Counted from the stretch's first letter, positions 1 to 7,392 are shown. The stretch: 47,047 nucleotides of DNA from DASPKT01 sp035626475 (GCA_035626475.1 DASPNP010000036.1:1-47047); one strand, 5' to 3'. Translations and numbers: made by a program. The notes: generated by a model from the letters alone, not told the origin.

Positions 1-668
1 AGGTTCTCGGCCACGACCTGGCCGTCGAACAGGTTGATGATGCGGCGCGCGTACTGGGCGTGCGGCATGGAGTGGGTGACCATGACGATGGTCGTGCCCT
101 CGGCGTTCAGGTCGGTCAGCATCTTCATGACCTCGTCGCCGTTGGCGCTGTCGAGGTTGCCGGTCGGCTCGTCGGCCAGGAGCATCTTGGGCTTGGAGAC
201 GACGGCGCGGGCGATGGCGACGCGCTGCTGCTGGCCGCCCGAGAGCTGCTGCGGCAGGTGGCTCTCGCGATGCGCGATGTTCACCTTCTCCAGGGCGGCC
301 TTGACCCGCTCCTTGCGCTCGCGCGCCGGGATGTCGTGGTACAGCAGCGCCAGCTCGACATTCTCGAAGACGGTCAGCTCGTCGATCAGGTTGAAGCTCT
401 GGAAGATGAAGCCGATGTTGCGCTTGCGGATGTCGGCCAGCTTGCGCTCGCCGTAGCCGGCCACGTCCTCGCCGGCGAACCAGTACTCGCCCGAGCTCGG
501 GTTATCGAGCATGCCGATGATGTTCAGCAGCGAGGACTTGCCGCAGCCCGACGGGCCCATGATGGCGACGAACTCGCCGTCCTTGACGTGGATGTTCACG
601 GAATTGAGGGCGGTCGTCTCGACCTCCTCGGTGCGGTAGACCTTCTTCAGGTTCACGAGCTTCAGCAT
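1..668 (-). CDS. ABC transporter ATP-binding protein, LolD/MacB type (3' end cut by window)
   Basis: ATPase subunit expected to power a MacAB/LolCDE-like tripartite or mechanotransmission ABC system at the inner membrane. About 222 residues are visible and the C-terminus lies beyond position 1. Visible motifs are Walker A GPSGCGKSS (about 38-46), Q-loop FIFQSF (87-92), signature LSGGQQQR (142-149), Walker B MLLADEPT (162-169) and the switch histidine in VMVTHS (about 199). The ATG at 666-668 follows the stop of the upstream HlyD-type adaptor gene by 40 nt, so the two are probably co-transcribed leftward from the sigma-54 promoter at 2219-2234. The motifs are very close to the MacB/LolD class. 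No permease is visible next to it, but the matching two-FtsX-domain permease lies at 4597-7086, so the exporter appears split between two transcription units. Confidence 0.93.
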   Translation of the reverse strand, partial: MLKLVNLKKVYRTEEVETTALNSVNIHVKDGEFVAIMGPSGCGKSSLLNIIGMLDNPSSGEYWFAGEDVAGYGERKLADIRKRNIGFIFQSFNLIDELTVFENVELALLYHDIPARERKERVKAALEKVNIAHRESHLPQQLSGGQQQRVAIARAVVSKPKMLLADEPTGNLDSANGDEVMKMLTDLNAEGTTIVMVTHSMPHAQYARRIINLFDGQVVAEN

Positions 669-708
669 TATTTTGCTCCCCTAATGATCAGGCGTGTGTC
701 GGTGCGGT

Positions 709-1968
709 TCAGTTGAGCTGGATGCGGTCCATGCGGGCCATGTCGCCATAGGCCGAGGTGATGACCCGCTCGCCGGGCTCCAGCCCGCCGCGCACCTCGA
801 TGGACTGGGCATTGCGCCGGCCGAGCTGGACGCGGCGCTTGGTGGCGTACTTGCCGGAGCCGTCGACCACGAAGATCCAGTCGCCGCCCGTGTCCTGGAA
901 GAAGGCGCCGTTCGGGATCAGCATCGCCGTGGTGGTGGCGCCCAGCTTCAGGCGCATCTGCAGGGTCTGGCCGCTGCGGATGTCCTTGGGCGGCTCGGCC
1001 GCGAACTCCAGGTCGACGCGGAACTGGCCGTCGCGGACCTGCGGGTAGATCTTGGCGATGCGCAGGGCCGTGGTCGTGCTGCCCATCTGCACCTCGGCGG
1101 TCTGGCCGACCTCCAGGCGCGGCAGGTAGAACTCGTCGACCTGCGCCGCCACCTTGAAGCCGTCGATGCGGTCGACCCGGCCCAGCCGCTGGCCGCGCTG
1201 CATGGTCTGGCCGATCTCGGCGTCCAGCTGGGTCAGCTGGCCGTCCACCGGCGCCTTGACCACCAGGTTCTCCATGTTGCGCCGGGCGAACTCGAGGTTC
1301 TCCTGCAGCTTCACCGTGGCGGCCTTCAGCTGCTCGTACTGCTCGGTGCGCATGCCGTCGGTGACGCGGATGTTCTCCTGCAGCACCTCTCGGCGCTTCT
1401 GGAAATACTCGAACTCGTCCTTGGTGTCCTCGTACTTGGCCTGGGAGACGGCGTTCGTCTTCACCAGCTGCGCGTTGCGGTCCAGGTCGCGCTTCAGCTG
1501 CACCAGCTTGTACTCGACCTCGACCAGCTCGCGCTTGTTGGACAGGCGGTTGGTCTGCAGGCCCAGCTCCACCGTGCGCAGCTGGTTCAGCTGCTCGATC
1601 ACCTGCGCCTCGCGGCCCAGCACCTCGAGCTGCAGGTCGGTGTTGGACAGCTCGACCAGCGGCTGGCCGGCCTTAACCATCTGGCCGGCCTCGGCGAACT
1701 TGCGCTCGACCCGGCCGCCCTCGACCGAGTCCAGGAACACGCTGTTCAGCGGCTCGACCGCGCCGCGCACCGGGATGAAGTCCTCGAACTGGCCCTGGGT
1801 CACGGGCGCGACCACCAGCCGCTCCTCCGCCACCCGCACCGTCGTACCGCCCGAACCGCCGGCGAAGAACACGCCCGCGGTGCCCAGCAGCAGCGCGCCC
1901 ACGGCCGCGCCGATCAGGTGCTGGCGCTTGAAGCGCGACTTACGCTCGATCTTCTTGTCCATGCCCAT
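709..1968 (-). CDS. HlyD/MacA-type periplasmic adaptor subunit
   Basis: Membrane-fusion (adaptor) protein of about 419 aa that would link the inner-membrane ABC permease to an outer-membrane channel or the periplasm. The chosen start at 1968 gives a short basic N-terminus and one TM helix at about residues 18-37 (GAAVGALLLGTAGVFF). A lipoyl/barrel half, a long coiled coil (about 125-245, rich in Leu/Glu/Gln/Arg), the second lipoyl half with VVKAPVDGQL, and beta-barrel segments follow. The open frame extends to 2223, but that extension overlaps the microprotein at 2031-2177 in another frame and has an Arg/Gly-rich non-protein-like composition, so I reject it. It sits 62 nt after the microprotein stop and 40 nt before the ABC ATPase, in a three-gene leftward unit. 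No outer-membrane factor gene is visible. Confidence 0.92.
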   Translation of the reverse strand: MGMDKKIERKSRFKRQHLIGAAVGALLLGTAGVFFAGGSGGTTVRVAEERLVVAPVTQGQFEDFIPVRGAVEPLNSVFLDSVEGGRVERKFAEAGQMVKAGQPLVELSNTDLQLEVLGREAQVIEQLNQLRTVELGLQTNRLSNKRELVEVEYKLVQLKRDLDRNAQLVKTNAVSQAKYEDTKDEFEYFQKRREVLQENIRVTDGMRTEQYEQLKAATVKLQENLEFARRNMENLVVKAPVDGQLTQLDAEIGQTMQRGQRLGRVDRIDGFKVAAQVDEFYLPRLEVGQTAEVQMGSTTTALRIAKIYPQVRDGQFRVDLEFAAEPPKDIRSGQTLQMRLKLGATTTAMLIPNGAFFQDTGGDWIFVVDGSGKYATKRRVQLGRRNAQSIEVRGGLEPGERVITSAYGDMARMDRIQLN

Positions 1969-2030
1969 CTTGATCTCGTTCCCGCTCGAAGTTCCGTCCC
2001 CGCCCCCAGTTCCGCCGGGGGGCACCAGCT

Positions 2031-2177
2031 TCAGATCAGGCCGCCCAGGCACCGGATCACCACGACGACAAGGGCGCTGGCCAGCCAGACGTCCGGATTG
2101 ACCGCGGTGACGGCGTCCTCGAAGCGCTCCACCGCGCCCCGCCCCTCGCCCATGCTGGCCTCGGTCTGTTCGGTCAT
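2031..2177 (-). CDS. 48-aa single-TM microprotein P1, first gene of a sigma-54 unit
   Basis: Small open frame, MTEQTEASMGEG... ending VWLASALVVVVIRCLGGLI. A polar, acidic N-terminal half (about 28 residues) is followed by one hydrophobic helix containing a single Arg near its end. The start at 2177 has a strong ribosome-binding site (GGGGGAG, 9 nt upstream) and lies 43 bp downstream of the -12 element of a near-consensus sigma-54 promoter. It is the first gene before the HlyD adaptor and ABC ATPase. A second microprotein at 7193-7351 has the same layout (MTE/MTD start, C-terminal TM ending R/K-x-hydrophobic-G/A-G-hydrophobic-hydrophobic) and the same promoter arrangement. Function is unknown. 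Possible roles are exporter accessory subunit, sensor-kinase feedback peptide or translational leader. The gene call rests on the RBS, the promoter placement and the paired arrangement, not on a known family. Confidence 0.7.
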   Translation of the reverse strand: MTEQTEASMGEGRGAVERFEDAVTAVNPDVWLASALVVVVIRCLGGLI

Positions 2178-2186
2178 GATCGCAAC
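2178..2186 (-). promoter_or_regulatory. Leader segment of microprotein P1 upstream of its ATG
   Basis: The bases immediately upstream of the ATG on the minus strand. The purine-rich Shine-Dalgarno GGGGGAG lies just beyond, at about 2187-2193. This strong site favours translation of the microprotein and argues against the longer HlyD reading frame that runs through this region. Confidence 0.5.
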
Positions 2187-2218
2187 TCCCCCGGATGCAC
2201 TGGTTCCGCCCCCTTACT

Positions 2219-2234
2219 GGCAAGGGGCGTGCCA
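2219..2234 (-). promoter_or_regulatory. Sigma-54 (RpoN) promoter of the P1-adaptor-ATPase unit
   Basis: Read on the minus strand the sequence is TGGCACGCCCCTTGCC. It matches the -24 element TGGCACG and the -12 element TTGC, with the GG and GC dinucleotides exactly 12 bp apart, as sigma-54 requires. The predicted transcription start is near 2208, about 31 nt before the microprotein ATG. The promoter at 7393-7408 is almost identical and lies at the same distance from its own microprotein start. Confidence 0.88.
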
Positions 2235-2279
2235 GCGGCTAAGTACCTGGAATCGCTTGCAGCGGGGGACGCATCGCCA

Positions 2280-2312
2280 CGTCCGTTTCCGAACAGTGTC
2301 CGAATGCGGACA
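2280..2312. promoter_or_regulatory. Tandem palindromic enhancer (UAS) for the P1 sigma-54 promoter
   Basis: Two adjacent inverted repeats lie here. The site at 2297-2312 is a perfect TGTCCG-AATG-CGGACA. The site at 2280-2295 is CGTCCG-TTTC-CGAACA, a 10/12 match to the same arms. They sit roughly 68 and 85 bp upstream of the -12 element, the usual distance for an NtrC-type activator. The same palindrome recurs upstream of the second sigma-54 promoter beside the NtrC-type regulator gene at 7542, which makes that regulator the likely binder (inference). A further half site CGGACA is at 2320-2325. Confidence 0.8.
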
Positions 2313-2486
2313 TCGCGGGCGGACAGGGTCGCAGCGGAGCGATGGGAGGATGCGAAGCCCCTCCCTGCGGCCAAACGCCGATCCGCTTCCGAGCGGCCCC
2401 CGCCGGAGTACGGCGCGTGCCCGTCTTGCGCCAGGGCGGTTGCCGGCCTCTGCTCGCACCGGGCGAAACGCGGGAATGCGGCGACG

Positions 2487-2675
2487 ATGACTCCGAACGC
2501 GCGGTTGCGGGCCGAGCAGCTGATCCGGGCCTGGGGAACGCGGCGGGCGCTGGAGATCGCCGAGCGCTACGTCACCGATGCGCAGCGGTCGGGCGCCGGG
2601 GCCATGCTGGACCTGAACCAGTCCATCCGCGACGAGGTCCGCCGCCTCGCCTTCGTCGCCACCCCCAGGCACTGA
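2487..2675 (+). CDS. Small helical hypothetical protein (62 aa)
   Basis: I do not recognise a named family. The protein begins MTPNARLRAEQLIRAWG and is predicted almost entirely alpha-helical, with alternating charged and aliphatic residues (RALEIAERYVTDAQRSG), no signal peptide and no TM segment. It resembles the many short conserved alphaproteobacterial proteins of unknown role. The ATG at 2487 was preferred over upstream in-frame starts because the sequence before it is low-complexity Arg/Ser/Pro. It lies divergent from the P1 unit and converges on the receiver protein at 2691, with only 15 nt between stops. Confidence 0.6.
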   Translation: MTPNARLRAEQLIRAWGTRRALEIAERYVTDAQRSGAGAMLDLNQSIRDEVRRLAFVATPRH

Positions 2676-2690
2676 TGCGCTTGGCCGGGC

Positions 2691-3065
2691 TCAGCTCGCG
2701 TCCTCAGGCTTCCAGATACCGGCCAGCACGCGGCCGACCAGCGTTTCCAGCTCCAGCACCTGCCAGGGCTTGCGCAGGTGGGGCAGGTCCGAGGGGCCGG
2801 TCCAGGGCGCGGCCGAGGTCATGATCAGCCCGACATCCGGCTTGATGCCCCGGGCCATCTCGGCCAGCTGGAGACCATCGGTCCCGCGCAACGCGACGTC
2901 GATGACCAGCAGGGCGATGCCCGGATTGCCGGCCAGGAGATCCAGTGCCTGGAAGGCGTCGTCAGCATGATGGAGCTGAAAACCAAGACGGTTGAACTGT
3001 TCCTGGGCTTGGCGATGGATCATTTCATCGCCGTCCACAACCAGAACTGTGGCTCGTGTTGGCAT
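2691..3065 (-). CDS. Single-domain response regulator (receiver only)
   Basis: A stand-alone CheY-like receiver of 124 aa. It has the acidic cluster VVDGDE near the N-terminus, the phosphoacceptor Asp in LLVIDVALRG, a Thr/Ser in LIMTSAA and the conserved Lys in HLRKPW. No output domain follows. The start at 3065 (MPTRATVLVV) was chosen because the open frame upstream to 3272 does not resemble a receiver. It is divergent from a second receiver protein at 3508-3930. The two share the core pattern NPGI/HPGI..LV.D....G.DG..LAEMA, so they look like paralogs. They probably act as phosphorelay shuttles or decoys for a hybrid kinase located elsewhere. Confidence 0.85.
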   Translation of the reverse strand: MPTRATVLVVDGDEMIHRQAQEQFNRLGFQLHHADDAFQALDLLAGNPGIALLVIDVALRGTDGLQLAEMARGIKPDVGLIMTSAAPWTGPSDLPHLRKPWQVLELETLVGRVLAGIWKPEDAS

Positions 3066-3507
3066 GTTCTTGTCGGAAAGACCGGAAATCCGTGCATGCC
3101 TTAGCACAGGACGCGGCTTCGCACTGTGATAAGCGACAGGGTTACCACTTAAGGAGCAAACATAGGTTAACTCCCATCCAAAGTGGTTAATCCCTTGCAC
3201 ATAGCCGAACACCGTAGTGCTGATGACCACGGGGCGGGTATTTCCACCGAAACTGTGGATAAGTATGTGCACAGCTCCACCGGAAGGGGTGCCCGCGATT
3301 GCGAACCAGCCGCAACGCCCCTCATTGCCCAGTTTTTGAGCAAGCCGCGCTCCGACGCTCTAAGCCGAAGCGTATAGTCGCCAGCCCTCCCCACCCGATG
3401 TTCCTAACCGTGGCTAGTCTGCGAGCCCGCTACCTAGCCGTAGGTCAGGATTTCCGTTACGCATCTCCAAAGGTAAGCAAACCTTCGGAACCTGCTGCGA
3501 GCGACGG
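3066..3507. promoter_or_regulatory. Divergent intergenic region between the two receiver genes
   Basis: About 440 bp without a convincing gene and visibly more AT-rich than its surroundings, as expected of a divergent promoter region. It contains three TTAA motifs (3149-3152, 3167-3170, 3187-3190); the last two are in GGTTAA context, which resembles CtrA half-sites. None forms the full TTAA-N7-TTAA. A single perfect DnaA-box-like nonamer (TTATCCACA on the minus strand) is at 3254-3262. I could not assign -35/-10 elements with confidence. Confidence 0.4.
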
Positions 3508-3930
3508 ATGAGCCAGGCGATCAATCAAGGAGCGGAGATCCTGGTGGTCGACGACCACCCGGTCGACCGTTACCTGCTGGCCCACGTCTTCGAGGATCTG
3601 GGCTATACCGTCCACCAGGCCTACAGCGCGACCGAGGCGGTGAAGGCCCTCGATCGCCATCCCGGGATCATCGGCCTTGTCGCCGACATCGTCATGCCCG
3701 GGCTGGACGGGATCCGGCTGGCCGAGATGGCCTGCGAGCTGCGGCCGGGCCTCCGCGTGCTGCTGGTGTCCGGCCAGGTCGCCGCGCCGCAGCCGTCCGC
3801 CTTCCCCTTCCTCTCCAAGCCGCTCAGCCCGGAGACGCTGCGACGCGCGGTGGGGGCCATCTTCCCGGCCAACCGCGACGATCCGCACGAGGAAGCCGCC
3901 CTGGAAGGCCCGCTCCAGCGCAGCCAGTAG
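3508..3930 (+). CDS. Single-domain response regulator (receiver only), paralog of the divergent gene
   Basis: A 140-aa receiver protein. It has the acidic pair in ILVVDDHPVD, the phosphoacceptor Asp in VADIVMPGLDG, a conserved Ser in LLVSGQ and the conserved Lys in FLSKPL. A short charged C-terminal tail of about 20 residues follows with no DNA-binding output domain. The ATG at 3508 is the first residue of a complete receiver fold, and the upstream frame is not protein-like. The protein most resembles the C-terminal receiver of hybrid histidine kinases. Its position between the two halves of the sigma-54 exporter locus suggests, without proving, a link to that circuit. Confidence 0.85.
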   Translation: MSQAINQGAEILVVDDHPVDRYLLAHVFEDLGYTVHQAYSATEAVKALDRHPGIIGLVADIVMPGLDGIRLAEMACELRPGLRVLLVSGQVAAPQPSAFPFLSKPLSPETLRRAVGAIFPANRDDPHEEAALEGPLQRSQ

Positions 3931-4175
3931 GCCGGCGCGGGCTGCCCCTCCCGGACCGGCCCCCGGCGTCGGGATGAGCCCCCGGCGCTACCCCGTCATG
4001 CCCCGGGCGGTTCCGGGAACGGCGCCCCGGCGCGGCCGTTCCGGTCGCGGGCTTTCGGGGGACGCGGCGCCGGCCTGACCGGCATTTCCCTGAAACCGCC
4101 TCATTCCCGCCGGGTTCCCCTTCTATCGATAGGGCCTCGCGGGTGTCCCCGGCGAACCGAACCTGGAGCGGTATG

Positions 4176-4493
4176 ATGAAGGCGAGCGTGTTTGTTGTGA
4201 TGGCGGGTCTGGCCCTGGGCATGTCGGCCCCGGCGCAGGCGGGCAGCGGCGCCAAGGACGCGGCGCTGGGCGCCGGTATCGGCGCGCTGGGCGGCGCCCT
4301 CATCTCCAACGGCGACACCAACACCACCGTCGGCGGCGCCGTGATCGGCGGCCTGCTCGGCTACGGCCTGTCGGGCGACAGCGGCAAGAAGAAGGTGGTC
4401 GAGCACCATCACCACCACTATGTCAGCAAGGACCGCCCCGGCCCGCGCCGCCACAAGCACGACAATGGCCGCCGCCGCCACGGCCGCGACTGA
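4176..4493 (+). CDS. Secreted glycine-zipper protein with His-rich tail
   Basis: About 105 aa. It has a Sec signal peptide (MKASVFVVMAGLALGMSAPA, cleavage likely after AQA) followed by a glycine-zipper segment with GxxxG-type spacing (GAGIGALGGALI, then VIGGLLGYGLSG), as in outer-membrane or membrane-inserting envelope proteins. The C-terminus is basic and unusual: a run of five histidines (VEHHHHHYV), then RRHKHDNGRRRHGRD. The RBS GGAG at 4165-4168 fits the second of two consecutive ATGs (4176) better than the first (4173). It is convergent with the permease gene at 4597. The His cluster could bind metal. That is an inference from composition only. Confidence 0.8.
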   Translation: MKASVFVVMAGLALGMSAPAQAGSGAKDAALGAGIGALGGALISNGDTNTTVGGAVIGGLLGYGLSGDSGKKKVVEHHHHHYVSKDRPGPRRHKHDNGRRRHGRD

Positions 4494-4510
4494 CGTCCCT
4501 CCCCTCCGCC

Positions 4511-4549
4511 AAAAAAATCGGCCCGCCCTCGGTTTCCCGGGGGCGGGCC
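4511..4549 (-). terminator. Rho-independent terminator of the permease unit
   Basis: Stem GGCCCGCCC (4520-4528) pairs with GGGCGGGCC (4541-4549) around a 12-nt loop. Read leftward, it is followed by seven consecutive T residues (the A-run at 4511-4517). It lies about 47 nt past the stop of the permease gene. Confidence 0.85.
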
Positions 4550-4596
4550 AGGTCTGAGCAGGGAAACGGGTCAAGCCTGCTCGGTCTTACTGAAAC

Positions 4597-7086
4597 TCAC
4601 TCGTAGCGCAGCGCGTGGATCGGCCTGGCGGCGGCGACGCGCAGCGCGTGGCCGGCCACCGTGATCCAGGCGACCAGAAGCGTGGCGAGGCCCGCCGCCA
4701 GGAACAGGGCCGGGCTCAGCGTCACGCGCTGGGCGAAGCCCTCCAGCCATTGGCTCATCAGCAGCCAGGCCAGCGGCCAGGCGATGAGGATCGACAGGGC
4801 CACCGGCCGCGAGAACTGCCACACCATCAGGCGCACCAGCCCCGGCACGCCGGCGCCCAGCACCTTGCGCACGCCGATCTCCTTGGTCCGCCGCTCGGCC
4901 TCGCTGGCTGCCAGGGCGAACAGGCCGAGGCAGGCGATGACCAGGGTCAGGCCGGAGAAGCTCGCCAGCACGCCGGCCAACCGCTGCTCCTGCAGGTACA
5001 TGGCCTCCAGCTGGTCGTCCAGGAAGCGGCGGCGGACGGGCAGCTCCGGCGCCATGCGCTTCCAGGCGGCGTCGATCCCTGCCAGGGTGGCGTCGAGGTT
5101 GCGGCCTTCCAATGCCACCAGCATGTAGCCCTGGGCGTAGCGCCCCACCGGTTCCGCGATGTAGAGCGCCGGGCGGATGGCGCTGCGCGTGCTCTGCTGG
5201 CGGACGTTCTCGCTGACGCCGACGATGACCAGCGTCATCGGGTCCCGCCCGTCATCCTGGAAGATGATCGTCCGGCCCAGCGCCTCGGCCGGCGAGGCGA
5301 AGCCCAGGCGGCGCGACGCCTCGGCGTTGATGACGGCGTTGACCGTGCCGCCGGCCGGCGCCGACGCCTGGGCGGCCGGGGTGCCGACGACTGATGTGCC
5401 GGCGGCCGGGATCGGCATGCTGTCGCCGGTGTTCTGCCGCGACAGGGTGCGTCCGGCCAGCATGCGCACGCCGAGGACATCGTGGTACTCGTGCCCGATG
5501 CGGAAGAGTTGGACGTTCATGTTCTCTTCCGGCGGCTGGTCGGTGCGGCGGATGGGTCGACCCTGCGAGCCGGAGGCGCCCGGCACGATCCAGGCGGTGG
5601 TCGCGTTGACGACGCCGGGCACGCGCAGCAGCTCCTGGCGCAGCGCTTCCTGCTTGGTGGCCAGCGGTGTGCGATCGATGCCGGGCAGCACCACCCGCAG
5701 GTCGCTGCGGAATCCCAGGTTGGCGCTGCTGCCGTAGCGGGCCTGCGCATAAACGACCGCGGTGCAGATGGCGAGCACGACGGCCGTGGCGAACTGCACT
5801 ACAACCAGGGTCTGGCGCAGCCGCGAGGCCGGCCCGACGCCGATCCGGGCCGAGCGCAGCACCGCCGCCGGCCGGAAGCCGCTCAGCACCAGCGCCGGGT
5901 AGAAGCCGCCCAGCACGCCCAGCACCAGGGCAATGATCACCCCGGCCAGCAGCACGACCGGTTCCTGCAACACGCCCGAGGTGAACTTCAGGCCGAGATG
6001 GTCGGCGAATGCGGCCTCGGTCAGCTCCACCAGCACGATCGCCAGCACCAGGCCGACGAGCGAAAGGGAGACGGACTCGCCGATGAACTGGCGGACCAGC
6101 TGCGCCCGCCCAGCGCCCAGCGTCTTGCGCAGCCCGATCTCCTTGGCGCGCAACGTGGCGCGGGCGGTGGAGAGGTTGGTGTAGTTGATCGCCACCATGG
6201 TGAGCAGCGCCAAGCCGATGCCGATCATGGCGTAGACCGTGTCGGCGGAGGCCGGAGGCACGTTCATCTCCACCCAGCGGCCGGAATGAAGGTGCGTGTC
6301 GGTCAGCGGCTCCAGCACGATCCGGAAGTCGCCATTGTCGTCGCGTGCCTCCTGCGGCAGCAGCCCCTGCAGCGTCTCGTCCAGGCGGCGCTGCAACTCG
6401 GCGCGGTCGAGACCCTCGCGCGCCATGATGAAGCTGGGGCCATTCTGGTTCATCCACTGCGCCTTGCCGGAGAACCGGTTGTTGACGTTGATGTAGATCT
6501 CGCCGCGGAACTCGGTCGGCCCGGGCGGATCGTCCAGGACGCCGGTCACGCGATACAGGTCCATGTTGTTGACCAGGATGGTGCGGCCCACCGGATCGCC
6601 GTCGCCGAAGTATTTCCGCGCCATCGCCTTCGACAGCACCATGCCATCAGGCGCCTTCAGGGCCGTCTCGCGGTCGCCGTAAAGGAAGGGGAAGTCGAAA
6701 ATGCGGAAGAAGTCCGCATCGACCGTGCTGGCCCGCTCGAAGAAGCGGTCCTCGTCGCGGGCGAGGATCAGCCCGGCCGACTCATAGCGGCTGGCGGCCT
6801 CGATGCCCAGCCGGTCGGCCGACTGCATCAGAAGCCCGGCCAGCGGCTGCGGCGACAGCGCGTCCTTCACCCCGTCGCCCTGCGGCGCGTTCAGCGGCTC
6901 CATCGCCAACCGGTAGATGCGACCAGCTTCCGAGAAGTGCCGCTCATAGGCGAACTCATGCCGCACGAACATGAAGATCAGCAGGGCCGCGGCCAGCCCC
7001 ACGCTCAGCCCCAGCAAATTGATCGCGGCGTGCAGCCGGTGCCGGGCCAGCGAGCGCCAGCCCACGGTCAGATAATGCGCAAGCAT
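4597..7086 (-). CDS. MacB/FtsX-family ABC permease with two FtsX domains (829 aa)
   Basis: Inner-membrane permease of the MacB/LolCE type in the long form. A first TM helix (about 20-42, LLGLSVGLAAALLIFMFV) is followed by a periplasmic MacB-PCD domain (about 50-280). A first FtsX core of three helices (about 285-410, with KEIGLRKTLGAGRAQLVRQF as the coupling segment) comes next. Then come a second leading TM and periplasmic domain (about 430-700) and a second FtsX core with KEIGVRKVLGAGVPGLVRLM. It carries no ATPase domain, so it needs a separate ATPase; the LolD-type gene at 1-668 and adaptor at 709-1968 are the obvious partners. An RBS (GGGGAGGGG) precedes the ATG. It is second in a leftward unit behind the 52-aa microprotein (106-nt gap), ending at the terminator at 4511. 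Confidence 0.92.
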   Translation of the reverse strand: MLAHYLTVGWRSLARHRLHAAINLLGLSVGLAAALLIFMFVRHEFAYERHFSEAGRIYRLAMEPLNAPQGDGVKDALSPQPLAGLLMQSADRLGIEAASRYESAGLILARDEDRFFERASTVDADFFRIFDFPFLYGDRETALKAPDGMVLSKAMARKYFGDGDPVGRTILVNNMDLYRVTGVLDDPPGPTEFRGEIYINVNNRFSGKAQWMNQNGPSFIMAREGLDRAELQRRLDETLQGLLPQEARDDNGDFRIVLEPLTDTHLHSGRWVEMNVPPASADTVYAMIGIGLALLTMVAINYTNLSTARATLRAKEIGLRKTLGAGRAQLVRQFIGESVSLSLVGLVLAIVLVELTEAAFADHLGLKFTSGVLQEPVVLLAGVIIALVLGVLGGFYPALVLSGFRPAAVLRSARIGVGPASRLRQTLVVVQFATAVVLAICTAVVYAQARYGSSANLGFRSDLRVVLPGIDRTPLATKQEALRQELLRVPGVVNATTAWIVPGASGSQGRPIRRTDQPPEENMNVQLFRIGHEYHDVLGVRMLAGRTLSRQNTGDSMPIPAAGTSVVGTPAAQASAPAGGTVNAVINAEASRRLGFASPAEALGRTIIFQDDGRDPMTLVIVGVSENVRQQSTRSAIRPALYIAEPVGRYAQGYMLVALEGRNLDATLAGIDAAWKRMAPELPVRRRFLDDQLEAMYLQEQRLAGVLASFSGLTLVIACLGLFALAASEAERRTKEIGVRKVLGAGVPGLVRLMVWQFSRPVALSILIAWPLAWLLMSQWLEGFAQRVTLSPALFLAAGLATLLVAWITVAGHALRVAAARPIHALRYE

Positions 7087-7192
7087 CGGTTCCCCTCCCC
7101 GTCAGGTACCCTCTGCCTCTTGTCAGGCATGCCCCGTCCTCGTCCCCGCGCGAGGCGCCCCCTCCCACAGGGGCGCCCCCGCCCTCGTACTC

Positions 7193-7351
7193 TCACATGA
7201 AGCCGGCGAACAGCTTCACGGTCACGCAGGCCAGCGCCGCCGCGACGGCCAGCGTCGGATCGGCCAGCTCGGCCCCCACGGCGCGCAGGAAGGCGCCGAT
7301 GCGGGCGAGGCTGTCGGTGCCATGGGCGGTGGTGTGCGTCAGGTCGGTCAT
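7193..7351 (-). CDS. 52-aa single-TM microprotein P2, first gene of a sigma-54 unit
   Basis: Short frame starting MTDLTHTTAHGTDSLARIG and ending LAVAAALACVTVKLFAGFM. A polar N-terminal half with an amphipathic stretch precedes one C-terminal hydrophobic helix. The ATG at 7351 has a GGAG motif upstream and lies exactly 43 bp from the -12 element of a sigma-54 promoter, the same distance as microprotein P1 at 2177. The C-terminal pattern (basic residue, two hydrophobic, G/A, G, two hydrophobic) is shared with P1, although overall identity is low. The next gene downstream is the FtsX-type permease. The open frame extends upstream to 7567, but that part crosses the promoter and looks non-coding. 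I recognise no family. Confidence 0.72.
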   Translation of the reverse strand: MTDLTHTTAHGTDSLARIGAFLRAVGAELADPTLAVAAALACVTVKLFAGFM

Positions 7352-7392
7352 GGTCGTCTCCGTCGTGCGGCGTTGAACCCTGCACTCACAAT

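Noticed and set aside
1969..2223. N-terminal extension of the HlyD adaptor to 2223
   Set aside because: It runs through the sigma-54 transcript start and the microprotein in another frame, with Arg/Gly-rich non-protein-like sequence.
3254..3262. Perfect DnaA-box nonamer (TTATCCACA on the minus strand), possible origin
   Set aside because: Only one box, no cluster and no origin-linked genes nearby; a single match in 47 kb is not far from chance.
3931..4175. Possible terminator or small gene in the 245-bp gap before the glycine-zipper gene
   Set aside because: Several GC-rich partial inverted repeats are present but none has a clean stem followed by a T-run, and no frame looks coding.
5482..7200. 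572-aa plus-strand open frame opposite the permease
   Set aside because: Antisense shadow; the minus-strand frame carries complete FtsX/MacB motifs.
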